From CAYOHP01 sp964403795 [NCBI: uncultured bacterium] (GTDB taxonomy: Bacteria > Muiribacteriota > UBA6191 > CAZXTJ01): DNA of 48,163 nucleotides. A model generated the notes under the pieces. The model searched no databases. It saw only the letters and a list, made by a program, of their open reading frames with translations, and was not told where the DNA came from. Both the position numbers and the translations under genes were made by a program. Shown in pieces: positions 1 through 9,991 of the stretch; the stretch's first letter is position 1; each line of letters opens with the position of its first letter. The stretch lies in contig CAYOHP010000039.1 in NCBI GenBank assembly GCA_964403795.1, forward strand, positions 1-48,163, written 5' to 3'.

Positions 1-1450
1 CGGCGTGGGCGGATCCGGTCCGTCCGGCCCAGTCGAGCAGGTCGACCCTGCCCTGCTCGGGCCAGGGTACCGACAGGGGCAGGATCCCGGGATCCCCGCC
101 CTGGGCAGGATCGGGCTCCCCGTGCAGGACTTCCAGGGACACGGTGCGGGCCCGTTCGAGCTTGAGCGGCAGGGTCGGGTTCTGGCCGGCCGGTCCGGTC
201 CGCACGGTGGCCGGCCGCTCCACCCCGTCGATCACCACCCGGTTCCCGATCTGGGTGGCGCTGGGGATCCGCAGTTCGAGGTGGCCTCCGGAGGCCACCC
301 GGTACACCACCCGGCTCACCAGCGGGTAGCGAGGGATCTCCGAGGGGATGGTCAGCACCTGGATCCGCTCCACCACCGGCACGTCCGGCACCGGCACCGG
401 TACGTCCATGAGCTGGAGGCCGAGCCAGGCGCCCGGCGTGGGCTCGGCCAGGGTCCATTCCCTGGCCAGGCGCGCCAGGGACCGTTCGGTCCAGACCCGT
501 CCCGCGGCCCCGGCATCGGTGCCGATCTGGTACCGGCGGGGCGCCTCGGGCACGACCCGGACCCGCGCCAGCCGCGGCGCCGGCAGGTCCCGGATCCTGG
601 GCACCGGGATGCGCACCGGCTCGGCCCCTGGCATCTCGATCCGGCCTTCGAGCCCGAGATCGAACCAGCCGCCCGGGAGTCCTCCCAGCTCGGCCCCGTC
701 GGGCTTCAGGGTCAGCACCTGTCCCTCGACCCGGGACCCGCTTCCCGAGGACTTGGCGGGCTCGACCCGCAGGGCCGGTCCCAGCTCCACCCGATGCGAG
801 GTCCGGGCGCTGTAGCCGCGCAGGCGTGCCTCGAACCGGACACCGTCGTTGCCCAGGGTGACGGTCAGTTCCGCCAGCTCCAGCTCGCTCGCCCCCCGGG
901 TGAAGCGGGCCTCTCCCCAGGCCAGCCGCAGGCCGCCGTGGGAGGGGATCCGTCCCCGATGCGCCTTGGGTCCGGTCCGCTCGACCTTGGCCTCGGGATC
1001 CCCGGACACCGCCTCCCGCCCGGTGAGCGCCCAGGTCCCGTCCGGGCAGGCCGGAAGCCTCAGGAACACGGACTCGCTGCCTTCCACCAGCCGTGACCCG
1101 AAACGCATGACGGTCCGCACCAGTCCTGGCGTCTCCTGGATCAGGGTCGGGGCATCGGGGAAGGCCGGTAGCGGCGCCCCGAACCGGCTCCCGGTGCCCG
1201 GCGACGCCCAGGTGAGCGCCCCGGCCCCGGAGAGGGTCGACAGGGGTTGCGTGGGTACCTGATCGGCCCAGGTCTCGAGCTCGAGGGTGGCCTCGAGCCG
1301 ATCGCCGCTGACCTCGAGCTCCAGCCGGGAGCCCACCACCAGGGGAGGTTCCCGGGCGGAAGCCGCCTCTCCCCCCTGGAGGGTCCCGGCCAGGGCCAGG
1401 GACCAGAGGGCGAGGCGGGCCAGGAGCCAGGGCCGAAGCACCGTCCGCAT
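1..1450 (-). CDS. Secreted protein of unknown function (partial, C-terminus beyond left edge)
   Basis: An open minus-strand frame runs from an ATG at 1450 to the left edge with no stop, giving about 483 residues of an incomplete protein. An in-frame TAG lies 12 bases upstream of the ATG, which fixes the N-terminus at or just after it. The protein begins with a basic n-region and a Leu/Ala-rich segment (MRTVLRPWLLARLALWSLAL) ending in small residues, a typical Sec signal peptide. The mature part is rich in Val, Gly, Pro and Arg with alternating hydrophobic residues, as in beta-sandwich extracytoplasmic proteins. I recognise no domain. It is transcribed divergently from xseA. A TACAGT element lies only 11 bases before the ATG, so a nearly leaderless transcript is possible. 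Function unknown; that it is a real gene is likely from codon structure and the signal peptide. Confidence 0.7.
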   Translation of the reverse strand, partial: MRTVLRPWLLARLALWSLALAGTLQGGEAASAREPPLVVGSRLELEVSGDRLEATLELETWADQVPTQPLSTLSGAGALTWASPGTGSRFGAPLPAFPDAPTLIQETPGLVRTVMRFGSRLVEGSESVFLRLPACPDGTWALTGREAVSGDPEAKVERTGPKAHRGRIPSHGGLRLAWGEARFTRGASELELAELTVTLGNDGVRFEARLRGYSARTSHRVELGPALRVEPAKSSGSGSRVEGQVLTLKPDGAELGGLPGGWFDLGLEGRIEMPGAEPVRIPVPRIRDLPAPRLARVRVVPEAPRRYQIGTDAGAAGRVWTERSLARLAREWTLAEPTPGAWLGLQLMDVPVPVPDVPVVERIQVLTIPSEIPRYPLVSRVVYRVASGGHLELRIPSATQIGNRVVIDGVERPATVRTGPAGQNPTLPLKLERARTVSLEVLHGEPDPAQGGDPGILPLSVPWPEQGRVDLLDWAGRTGSAHA

Positions 1451-1529
1451 GGGCGAGGGCTACTGTACCAGGCTCCTCCCGGACCGGGAAGGGCGGCCGT
1501 GATAGGATCCCGGCGCCCCCCGCCTACCC

Positions 1530-2912
1530 ATGACCCAGGAGCCCGAAGACCTCGCCGAGAGCCCGACCCCCGAAGGCGTCGACGTCCTCACCGTCTCGGC
1601 CCTCACCGCCTCGATCCAGGAGACCCTGGAGAGCCGCTTCCCCGAGGTCTGGGTCGAAGGCGAGATCTCGAACCTGGCGAAGCCCCGCTCCGGACACCTC
1701 TATTTCAGCTTGAAGGACCCGGGGGCCAGCCTCCGGGCGGTGCTTTTCAAGTTCGCGGCCGGCCGCCTCGGGTTCGACCCCAAGGAGGGCGAGAAGGTGC
1801 TGGCCTTCGGGGCCCTCTCGGTCTACCCCCCTCGGGGCGACTACCAGATGCGGGTGCTCCGATTGGTCCGCCAGGGGACCGGGGCCCTGCAGCTCGCCTT
1901 CGAGAAACTCAAGGCCCGCTTGGAAGCCGAAGGACTCTTCGCCCCCGAGCGCAAACGTCGCCTGCCCTTCCTGCCCCATCGCATCGGCCTGGTCACCTCG
2001 CCAAGCGGCGCCGCCCTCCACGACGTGATGCGGATCCTGCGACGCCGGGCTCCCGGGATCGAGGTGGTGCTGGCCCCCACCCGGGTCCAGGGAGCCGGCT
2101 CGGCCCTGGAGATCGCGGCGGCCCTGGATCGCATCCAGGAGGTCCCCGGCCTCGACCTGGTGATCCTGGCCCGGGGCGGCGGCTCGCTCGAGGATCTCTG
2201 GGCGTTCAACGAGGAACCGGTGGCCCGGGCGATCTTCCGGAGCCGCATCCCGGTGGTCTCGGGGGTGGGCCACGAGGTCGACGTGACGATCGCCGACCTG
2301 GTCGCCGACCTCCGGGCACCCACCCCTTCCGGCGCCGCCGAGCTGGTGGTACCCGAGACCCGCGAGCTCGCCCGCCGGATCGACCGCCTGGCGCGACGGC
2401 TGCTCGCGGCGGCCCGGTCCCGGGTCCACCGGGACGCCGACCGGCTGCGCCGCAGCGTCTCCCGCAGGGCGTTTCGGGATCCGGCCTACCTCCTCGAGCT
2501 GCGGGCCCAGCGGGTCGACGAGCTCCTGGGGCGGATCCGACGCTCGCTCTCGAACCGGCTCCGGCTCTCGCGCGGGCGCCTCGAGGGTGCGGTCCAGCGG
2601 CTGCTGGCGCTGGGGCCCGAATCGGTCCTCAGACGCGGCTATGCGGTCCTGACCCGGGAAGGCGACCCGCGCCCCCTCACCGACAGCCGAGGTGTCGAGG
2701 CGGGGACCCGTCTCCGGGCCCGACTGGCCGTCGGCAGCCTCGAGTGCGAGGTGGTGGCAGGCTTCGACCCGGAGGGGGTCCCCCTCGGGGGGCGAGGTGT
2801 CCGCTCCGGAACCCCGACCCGGAGGTCGCGGGGCCGTCGCCGGGCGGACGATCCCGGCCAGGCGCGACTGGGCTTCCAGACCGAGGAGGAATCGTGCGAG
2901 GAACCGGCGTGA
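1530..2912 (+). CDS. xseA: Exodeoxyribonuclease VII large subunit
   Basis: Catalytic large subunit of exonuclease VII, which degrades single-stranded DNA to oligonucleotides in the cytoplasm, in complex with several XseB subunits. At 460 residues it is of normal family length. An N-terminal OB-fold (about 18-115) has the family pattern VWVEGEISN and SGHLYFSLKD. The catalytic region includes IGLVTSPSGAALHD, the glycine-rich RGGGSLEDLWAFNEE and SGVGHEVDVTIADL followed by RAPTPSGAAE, all hallmarks of XseA. A helical coiled segment (about 270-370) and a low-complexity basic tail follow. The start codon ATG has no clear Shine-Dalgarno sequence. The stop overlaps the chosen xseB start (GTGA), indicating translational coupling, the usual xseA-xseB arrangement. 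Confidence 0.96.
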   Translation: MTQEPEDLAESPTPEGVDVLTVSALTASIQETLESRFPEVWVEGEISNLAKPRSGHLYFSLKDPGASLRAVLFKFAAGRLGFDPKEGEKVLAFGALSVYPPRGDYQMRVLRLVRQGTGALQLAFEKLKARLEAEGLFAPERKRRLPFLPHRIGLVTSPSGAALHDVMRILRRRAPGIEVVLAPTRVQGAGSALEIAAALDRIQEVPGLDLVILARGGGSLEDLWAFNEEPVARAIFRSRIPVVSGVGHEVDVTIADLVADLRAPTPSGAAELVVPETRELARRIDRLARRLLAAARSRVHRDADRLRRSVSRRAFRDPAYLLELRAQRVDELLGRIRRSLSNRLRLSRGRLEGAVQRLLALGPESVLRRGYAVLTREGDPRPLTDSRGVEAGTRLRARLAVGSLECEVVAGFDPEGVPLGGRGVRSGTPTRRSRGRRRADDPGQARLGFQTEEESCEEPA

Positions 2913-3145
2913 AGGACAAGGACGAGGGCGAGCCCCAGAGCTTCGAGGCCGCCCTGGCGGCGCTGGAGGCGATCACCACCCAGGTCGAGTCGGGCACCCT
3001 CCCGCTCTCCGAGGCCCTCGATCGCTTCGAGGCGGGGATCGGCCTGGCCAAGCGCTGCCGCGAAGAACTCGAGCGGGCCGAGGGCCGGATCCAGAAACTG
3101 GTCGACTCGGGAGCGCTGGAGCCCTTCGAACTCAAGGACGGGTAG
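2909..3145 (+). CDS. xseB: Exodeoxyribonuclease VII small subunit
   Basis: Small subunit of exonuclease VII; several copies wrap the helical part of XseA. The 78-residue product has the typical XseB body: FEAALAALEAITTQVESG, then LPLSEALDRFEAGIGLAKRC and a heptad-like helix ending LVDSGALEPF. I chose the GTG at 2909 because it overlaps the xseA stop as GTGA and has an AGGA six bases upstream. An in-frame GTG at 2894, preceded by AGGAGG with a 4-base gap, would add five residues. The TAG stop lies inside the left arm of a hairpin shared with the convergent gene (3141-3157). Confidence 0.92.
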   Translation: MKDKDEGEPQSFEAALAALEAITTQVESGTLPLSEALDRFEAGIGLAKRCREELERAEGRIQKLVDSGALEPFELKDG

Positions 3146-3157
3146 CCTCCGGCTACC
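3141..3157. terminator. Stop-codon hairpin between convergent genes
   Basis: GGTAGCC / TCC / GGCTACC forms a perfect 7-bp stem with a 3-base loop. The left arm contains the TAG of xseB and the right arm contains, on the other strand, the TAG of the convergent gene. No T-run follows, so Rho-independent activity is uncertain, but position and symmetry suit a bidirectional terminator. Confidence 0.55.
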
Positions 3158-4127
3158 GATCCGGACCCACCAGCAGGGTGGGGCGGAAGGTCCGCTTCCG
3201 CTCTTCCTCCCGGAGGATCCCCTGCTCGTGGTGGAAGGCCAGGAAGCCGACCCCGCCGAGGAAGAGTTCGCCGTCGGGAGCGATCCGCCCCGCGGTCAGG
3301 AAGCCGGTGACGTCGAGCTTCCTCTCCTGGTCCCGCCACCAGGCCTCGACCCGGTCCTGGACGGCGCGCTCCAGGGCCAGCGCCTCCCGCTCGGGACGGC
3401 GACGTCCACCCGCGAAGACCAGGAGGAGCCGGAGCCCGAGCCCTCCCCCGGCGATCACCCGGGGCTCGGCCACCACCTTGCCGGGGCTCCCGATGGGAGG
3501 TGCCAGCACTCCCGTGACCAGCCACAGGGCACTGCCGGTGCCGTTGCGGACCCGGGTCTCGTCGGCTTCGCTGGCCGGGGGGAAGCCCGCCTCCTGGGCG
3601 GCCCGGCCGAAGGCGAGCCGCTCCGCGGGGGTCCCCTCCTCGAGCCCGAAGGTCTCCCCGGGGCGCAGGCGGGCCAGTACCAGGCGGCGGTCGGGGATCC
3701 CCAGCGCCCGGCAGACCACCTCCGGGTCCAGCGCCACCTCGAACCCTTCGAGATCGAGCTTCACGTTCCGGGCGGTCCCCTGGTCGAGGGCCTCCCGGTA
3801 GCTCTCGACCCGGATCCGGGCCGTCGCTTCCCGGACCCCGTCGTACCCGCTCGGCCTCGTCAGGGTCAGGGAGAGTTCGCCGTCCCGGCTCGAGGGCCGG
3901 ACCGCCAGGCTCGCCCGGGCCCGTCCGAAGCCCTCCGGGAAGCGGCGGTCCAGGCTGCGCCGCAGCAGTCCCTCGAGGGCCTCGCCGTCGTTCATCCGGA
4001 ACTCTCCCCCGCCCTCGAGTCCGACCTCGAGCAGGCCCTCGGCCACCACCGGCGCCGCCAGGGCCAAGGCCGCCAACACGGCCGGCACCCGCCGGCCGGG
4101 ACCCAGGGCCGACCGCGCAGGGCTCAT
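3153..4127 (-). CDS. Secreted protein of unknown function, last gene of the pseudopilin/NtrBC operon
   Basis: This 324-residue protein starts at ATG 4127, which overlaps the stop of the preceding gene as ATGA. An N-terminal signal peptide is likely: basic start MSPARSALGPGRR, hydrophobic VPAVLAALALAAPVV, then AEG. The rest is a mixed alpha/beta protein with regularly spaced charged and hydrophobic residues (for example LDPEVVCRALGIPDRRLVLA and RVIAGGGLGLRLLLVFAGG). I do not recognise a family. It is last in a chain of translationally coupled genes that includes pseudopilins, a sensor kinase, an NtrC regulator, a DnaJ-like protein and a PhnD-like binding protein, so it may be a periplasmic partner of one of these. 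That role is inference from position only. Confidence 0.75.
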   Translation of the reverse strand: MSPARSALGPGRRVPAVLAALALAAPVVAEGLLEVGLEGGGEFRMNDGEALEGLLRRSLDRRFPEGFGRARASLAVRPSSRDGELSLTLTRPSGYDGVREATARIRVESYREALDQGTARNVKLDLEGFEVALDPEVVCRALGIPDRRLVLARLRPGETFGLEEGTPAERLAFGRAAQEAGFPPASEADETRVRNGTGSALWLVTGVLAPPIGSPGKVVAEPRVIAGGGLGLRLLLVFAGGRRRPEREALALERAVQDRVEAWWRDQERKLDVTGFLTAGRIAPDGELFLGGVGFLAFHHEQGILREEERKRTFRPTLLVGPDR

Positions 4128-4918
4128 GGATCGCACCCCTCGAGGTGGCTGCGCACGTCCACCGCCCGCCACTGGATGGAGACCCCGCCCGGGGAGCGGT
4201 AGCGGTGGGCCAGCACCGAGGTCTTCAAGCGTCGTTCGGCATCGGTGTCGATCTCGCCTCCGACCAGCAGGACCTCGAACGGGAGGATGGCCGAACGCGG
4301 CTGCACTTCCAGCCCATCGACCGGGAGGCCCTGGCGGGCCGCCTCGCGCAGTGCCTCCTCGGGGACCGCGGCGGCGTCGGCCCGGTCGGTGAGCACCAGT
4401 TCGAGGGCCGCCAGCGGTCCGCCCGCCACCACCGTCCTCACCCGCCTGCGCCCCTTCTGCAGGACCAGACCCGAGGTCGACTCCTGGCTCCCGACCGCCA
4501 ACCGGAGCGGCTCCGGGAGACGGCCGGGAGGCGCCGCCAGGACCGCCCGGTAGCCGGTCCGGCCGTTGAGTTCCAGCCGAGCCACCGGGCGCAGGGGCCC
4601 CGGCGAGAGGCGCTCCAGCTCGCCGAGAGCCCTGCACCCGACCAGCACCATGTCCAGGCGTCCCTCGACGAACCCGTTGACCAGCCGCTCCCGGTCCGTG
4701 TGGGTGACGGGCTCCACCGGGCGCTCCAGCCGGGCGGACAGGACGCCGCAGAGGTCCTCGAACGGCCGGGTCCCCTCGGCGGAGACGGCCAGGTCGAGCC
4801 CCAACCTGAGAGGCCTCCCGGGGAAGTCCGGATCGGAGCGTTCCCGCCCGGGGAGGGCGGTCGCGGCCATCGCGAGGACGAGCGCCGTCCTCGCCAGGCT
4901 CCTCCCGACCGACCTCAT
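4124..4918 (-). CDS. PhnD-like periplasmic substrate-binding protein without an ABC transporter
   Basis: This 264-residue exported protein starts at ATG 4918, overlapping the stop of the DnaJ-like gene (ATGA). A signal peptide is visible (MRSVGRSLARTALVLAMAA). The mature region resembles phosphate/phosphonate-type binding proteins (PhnD/TctC-like fold): an RLGLDLAVSAEG first strand, LSARLERPVEPV, then RLVNGFVEGRLDMVLVG, the usual 'loop that reports an available ligand', and a later LRLAVGSQESTSGLVLQKG strand-turn. No permease or ATPase lies nearby, so it is probably not part of an importer. Orphan PhnD-like proteins often act as ligand sensors for a kinase, and one (7233-8669) is three genes upstream in the same operon. 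The ligand is unknown. Confidence 0.72.
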   Translation of the reverse strand: MRSVGRSLARTALVLAMAATALPGRERSDPDFPGRPLRLGLDLAVSAEGTRPFEDLCGVLSARLERPVEPVTHTDRERLVNGFVEGRLDMVLVGCRALGELERLSPGPLRPVARLELNGRTGYRAVLAAPPGRLPEPLRLAVGSQESTSGLVLQKGRRRVRTVVAGGPLAALELVLTDRADAAAVPEEALREAARQGLPVDGLEVQPRSAILPFEVLLVGGEIDTDAERRLKTSVLAHRYRSPGGVSIQWRAVDVRSHLEGCDP

Positions 4919-5823
4919 CCGGAGATCCCCGCCGCCTCGCAGAAGTCCTCGAACCGGCTCCGGGCCGCCCCCTCGAGCTTGCGGGGAAGCTCCACCCGGA
5001 CCTCGACCGTGGCTTTCACGGCCCCTGCCTCCAGCGACAGGCGGTCGCCGGGCTGGGTCCCGGGCGGGACCCTGAGCCGGGCCGCGGTACCCCCGGGAAG
5101 GGTCACGTCGACCTCGCCGCCCAGCACCAATTGGCGGAGCGAGAGCACCCGGGTCAGCACCAGTCCGCCGTCCTCCACCGCCACGCCCTCTTCGGCCTCG
5201 ATCCGGAGCTTCAGGAAGAGGTCCCCGGGCGGTCCGCCCCCGGTCCCGGGGAGCCCCTGGCCGGCCAGCCGGATCTTCTTGCCGTCCCGGAGGCCTGCCG
5301 GCAGGTCCACCGTGAGCCGTCGGGCTTCCATCCCCTTGCGGGCGGGCAGCGAGAAGGAGGTCTTCCCGCCCTTGACGGCCCGTTCGGCCGAGACCGGGAC
5401 CCGGCAGGTCACGTCCTTGCCCCGCACCGGGGCGGCGCTGCCAGCCTTCCCCCCCGGCTCGGGCTCTCCGTCCTCGTCCTTCTGTCCCCACCCGAAGAGG
5501 CCGGAGACGTACTCCTTGACCTCCTCCACGCGGGTGGCGAGCTTCTCCTTGAGTTCGTCGAGGTCGATCCCGCCGCCGTCGATCCCCACCGGGAAGCCCA
5601 CGCCCAGCGCCCGGAGCCGGTCGTACTTCAACTTCAGGTCGGGATCGCCGAGCACCGTGTAGGCCTCGTTGATCTCCTTGAAGCGGCGCTCGGCACGGGC
5701 ATCGCCGGGGTTCCGGTCGGGATGGCACTTCTTGGCCAGCTCCCGGAAGGCCTTCTTGATCTCGTCGGGGCTCGCCGTGTCCTCCACGCCGAGCACCTGG
5801 TAGTAGTTCCTGGTTGCGTCCAT
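4915..5823 (-). CDS. DnaJ-family co-chaperone (CbpA type, no zinc finger)
   Basis: A J-domain co-chaperone that would stimulate DnaK ATPase in the cytoplasm. At 302 residues it matches CbpA-like proteins. The J domain is N-terminal (about 6-70), with DYYxVLG-like NYYQVLGVEDTASPDEIKKA, the catalytic HPD at 34-36 and FKEINEAYTVLGD. There are no CxxCxGxG zinc-finger repeats. The C-terminal substrate-binding beta domains follow from about residue 138 (KDVTCRVPVSAERAVKGGK, VDLPAGLRDGKKIRLAGQG, PGDLFLKLRIEAE). It lies 18 bases after the NtrC-like gene and overlaps the PhnD-like gene. Being inside a signalling/pseudopilin operon rather than beside dnaK suggests a dedicated rather than general role, which is inference. 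Confidence 0.9.
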   Translation of the reverse strand: MDATRNYYQVLGVEDTASPDEIKKAFRELAKKCHPDRNPGDARAERRFKEINEAYTVLGDPDLKLKYDRLRALGVGFPVGIDGGGIDLDELKEKLATRVEEVKEYVSGLFGWGQKDEDGEPEPGGKAGSAAPVRGKDVTCRVPVSAERAVKGGKTSFSLPARKGMEARRLTVDLPAGLRDGKKIRLAGQGLPGTGGGPPGDLFLKLRIEAEEGVAVEDGGLVLTRVLSLRQLVLGGEVDVTLPGGTAARLRVPPGTQPGDRLSLEAGAVKATVEVRVELPRKLEGAARSRFEDFCEAAGISG

Positions 5824-5841
5824 CGAGAGCCGCTTTCGAAG

Positions 5842-7232
<1,391 letters not shown>

Positions 7233-7236
<4 letters not shown>

Positions 7237-8669
7237 GAGTGTGCCACCGGGGCGGCCGGGAGGCGGATCGTGAAGCAGGCGCCCGGGGCCTCTCCCCGGG
7301 GCTCGAGCTTCACCGTGCCGCCGTGGTCCTCGACCAGCCGGCGCACGATGGGGAGGCCGAGACCGGTTCCCCCTTCCCGGGTGGTGTAGAAGAGTCCGAA
7401 GATCCTCTCCTCGGCGCCGACCGGCACCCCGGGGCCGTCGTCGGCCACCTGGAGGATGACCTCCCCCCGGTCCGAGCGGGCCAGCCTGAGGGCCAGGTGC
7501 CCGCCCGGCCCGCCGGCCTGGAAGGCGTTCTGGGCCAGGTTCAGCACCACCTGGCGGAGACGGTCGGGATCGCCCACCACCCGGAACGGTCCGTCGGCCG
7601 GATCTGGGGGGAGGAAGGTCTCCAGGGTGACCCCGGCCTGGCGGGCCTGGGGTTCCAGGAACTCGGCCACCTCCCGGACCAGGCTCCCCAGGTCGAGGGT
7701 ACGCATCTCCCCCGCCCTGGGACGGGCGAAGTCCAGGAACTCGCCCACGATCCGGTCGAGCTGGGCCAGGGCCGGTCGGATCCTGGCGAGGTACCGGGAT
7801 GTCTGGGCCTGGACCCGCTCCTCGCCGCCCTGGACGGCCTCCTCGAGCAGGTCCAGGTTGAGGCCGATCCCGTTCAAGGGGTTTCTCAGCTCGTGGACCA
7901 GGCCGCCGGCCAGGGTGCCCAGGTAGGCCAGGTGCTGCTGGCGCCGGGTCGCCTCTTCGAGACTGCGGATCCGGGCCAGGAACCAGGACACGGTGGCGAA
8001 GGCCGAGACCAGCAGGACGAGCCCGAGTCCTGCATAGACCGCCAGGCGACGCCGCAGGTCCCGGCGGGCCTCGGCGAGGGCAGCCTCCAGGCGGGCCTCG
8101 GGACTGGTGAAGGCCTGGGCCTGGAGCTCGCCGGCCAGGGCCTCAGCCAGGGGCTGGGACACGGCCAGGACCCGGGGCTGGCTCTCACCCTGCTGCACCA
8201 CCACCTGGCGGATGGCGGTGGCATCCCCCTCCATGAGCTCCACGCCTTCCGGCGAGACCGTCAGCTTCTGGACCAGGTCGGGGCTGCGGAAGACCAGCAC
8301 CTCCTTGCCGGGCTCCCGGAGGTGCAGGAACACGGCCGGGGCCTCGCCGCCGCGCTCGGCGTGGACGAGGCGTTCGAACCGGTCCAGGGCCGGGGAACGC
8401 GACTCGAACCACCCGGCCAGCTCCGAACCCGCGAGCAGCCGCCGGGCCTCCTTGGTGAAACGGGAGGCCTTGTCCTCGAGGTCGGTCTTGAGGAGCGTCT
8501 CCGAGAGACCGGACTCGGCCTCCCAGGCGAAGGCCAGGACCAGGACGAGGGTCCCGAGCACCAGGCCGGCGAGCGCCCTCCGGAGGATCCTGCCCGGAGC
8601 CGCACCCGGCTCCTCCGGACCGGTGCCCGACCCGGGTCGGGGAACCGGGTCCCGTCCCCCGGGGATCAT
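7233..8669 (-). CDS. NtrB/AtoS-type membrane sensor histidine kinase
   Basis: The cognate kinase for the downstream NtrC-like regulator, 478 residues. A cytoplasmic Pro-rich N-terminus (1-28) leads to a first transmembrane helix (about 30-50), a roughly 160-residue extracytoplasmic sensor region without a recognised domain, and a second helix (about 209-232). The H box LVHELRNPLNG puts the phospho-acceptor at His259. The ATPase part shows the N box (LNLAQNAFQAG, Asn381), G1 DDGPGV (410-415), the F box FGLFYTT and G2 GGTGLGLP (433-440). The start codon overlaps the stop of the TadG-like gene (ATGA at 8666-8669), tying its translation to the pseudopilins. The signal sensed is unknown; the PhnD-like protein encoded three genes downstream could present it. 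Confidence 0.94.
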
Positions 8670-9094
8670 GGGACCAGCCGGATCGGCTCTCCCTTGCGCC
8701 CGGCGGCGGCGGACCGTACCAGGAGCGAGACGTCACCCTTGCCGGCCACCGTCGAGAAGACCCGGGGCAGCCTCCTGGCCACCGCCAGCTCCAGGCGTCC
8801 ACCCGAGGCGTCGCCGGTCAGATGCAGCTCCAGGGTCTCCCCCTGGATCCCGTTGGCGAGCAGCACCCTTCGGACCCGGGCCCTGACCCGCTCGTCGGCA
8901 GTTCCCTCGGAGGCGCCCCAGGCAGCCTGCATGCCCTCCCGGGCAGCGAGATCGAGGACCGCCTGGAGGCGGGCCCGCTCGCCGTACCAGGAGCCGACAT
9001 CGATCACCAGGGCGAGCAGGCCGAGGAACGCCATCGAGGCGGCGGCGACCAGCACCACCACGTTCCCGTCGCGACCTCCTCGGCGGGGACTCAC
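8666..9094 (-). CDS. TadG-like pseudopilin/anchor protein, short
   Basis: A 142-residue protein starting at GTG 9094, which overlaps the previous stop (GTGA). After a short basic segment (MSPRRGGRDGN) comes one transmembrane helix, VVVLVAAASMAFLGLLALVI, followed by DVGSWYGERARLQAVLDLAA. The D-x-G-x-W-Y/R then 'R x x x Q x x x D x A A' pattern is the N-terminal signature of TadG-type Flp-assembly proteins. The remainder is a small exported domain. TadG proteins are minor components or anchors of the Tad machine in the inner membrane/periplasm. It is the third of three consecutive pseudopilin genes and is directly coupled to the sensor kinase gene. Confidence 0.78.
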   Translation of the reverse strand: MSPRRGGRDGNVVVLVAAASMAFLGLLALVIDVGSWYGERARLQAVLDLAAREGMQAAWGASEGTADERVRARVRRVLLANGIQGETLELHLTGDASGGRLELAVARRLPRVFSTVAGKGDVSLLVRSAAAGRKGEPIRLVP

Positions 9095-9525
9095 GGAAGC
9101 CTCGCGGCCGCGCCGCTGGCCAGGCCGGCCAAGGGTTCGCGGGCCCGGGCCGTCAGGCCCACCCGATAGCCGCTGGTCATGTAGAAGGCCGAGAGCACGG
9201 TCTCCTCGCTGGCGATGCGGACCTCGACCCAGGACCTGCCATCGGGACCCGGGACCAGACTCCATTCGATCGCCTGGGGGGGGAGCCGGACGCCCGGAGC
9301 GGCCCCGGTGGCCGCCAGGTAGACCGCCCCCCGGGTGGTGCCGGGATCGTTCATCGCCAACCGGCGGGCTGCCACCACCGCGGCGGCATCGAGGGAGATC
9401 TGGGTGAACATCAGACGGGCCACGTCGAAGATCGCGAAGAAGGTGAGCACCACGAAGGGAAAGACCAGCGCGAACTCGACGAGGGCCTGCGCCTGCCTGG
9501 CCTGCCGCCTTGGCCGCGTCCTCAC
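9091..9525 (-). CDS. TadE-like pseudopilin
   Basis: A 144-residue pseudopilin. The GTG start at 9525 overlaps the stop of the previous TadE-like gene (GTGA). The short basic leader MRTRPRRQARQAQ is followed by ALVEFALVFPFVVLTFFAIF, the TadE class III prepilin-like motif with a Glu after the hydrophobic start and one long transmembrane helix, then DVARLMFTQISLDAAAVVAA. Prepilin peptidase (not in this window) would cleave just before the hydrophobic helix. The exported region of about 90 residues has no recognised fold. Role: minor pilin of the Tad apparatus. Confidence 0.82.
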   Translation of the reverse strand: MRTRPRRQARQAQALVEFALVFPFVVLTFFAIFDVARLMFTQISLDAAAVVAARRLAMNDPGTTRGAVYLAATGAAPGVRLPPQAIEWSLVPGPDGRSWVEVRIASEETVLSAFYMTSGYRVGLTARAREPLAGLASGAAARLP

Positions 9526-9920
9526 GGGGAGACCTCGACCGGCACCGTGAGCGAGACCGCCAGGTCGCCCCTGCCCATGGTCCAGGCCACCGGCGAGACC
9601 CGGGGGGCCGGCAGCCGTACCGCGATCTCGAGGAACCCGGGGTGGGACCGGGGTACCTCGATCCGCACGTCGCCGGGCTCGAGACCGATCTCGCGGCCGG
9701 CGAACGCCACCGCCTCCCGGATCCGGACCAGATCGTCGGGACCCGGGATGCGCCCGGCCCCGTGGAGGAGGTCGGCCCCCACCCGGACCACCTGCCACAT
9801 GCGGACCTGCTGGTGGAAGGCGAAGCCGAAGTCGACCAGGGCCCCCAGGAGCAGGATCAGGAACGGCAGGCAGACCGCGAACTCGACCATCGACTGGCCG
9901 CGGCGCGAGAGAGGATTCAC
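9522..9920 (-). CDS. TadE-like pseudopilin
   Basis: A 132-residue pseudopilin starting at GTG 9920, with AAGGAGA just upstream. The leader MNPLSRRGQS precedes MVEFAVCLPFLILLLGALVD and FGFAFHQQ, the Gly-Gln-(Ser/Ala)-x-Val-Glu-Phe signature of TadE proteins with one transmembrane helix. The remaining 90 residues form an exported domain rich in beta strands. It opens the tightly overlapping part of the operon (two TadE-like, one TadG-like, kinase, regulator). A 71-base spacer separates it from the upstream HAMP/zinc-ribbon gene. Confidence 0.82.
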   Translation of the reverse strand: MNPLSRRGQSMVEFAVCLPFLILLLGALVDFGFAFHQQVRMWQVVRVGADLLHGAGRIPGPDDLVRIREAVAFAGREIGLEPGDVRIEVPRSHPGFLEIAVRLPAPRVSPVAWTMGRGDLAVSLTVPVEVSP

Positions 9921-9991
9921 GGTCTCCTTGCTACCGCGTCCCGGCCCCCCCTGCCAAGCCGGAAGTGGCCGGCGCCGGAGCCCCGGGGGGA

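Noticed and set aside
5-1262. Plus-strand open frames opposite the left-edge gene
   Set aside because: The minus-strand frame over 1-1450 has a signal peptide and protein-like composition, while the plus-strand products are Pro/Gly/Arg-rich with no motif.
9091-9798. Longer N-termini for the pseudopilin frames (for example to 9798)
   Set aside because: The extra parts are antisense-like Pro/Gly/Arg sequence overlapping the previous gene; GTG starts in GTGA overlaps give normal short pilin leaders.
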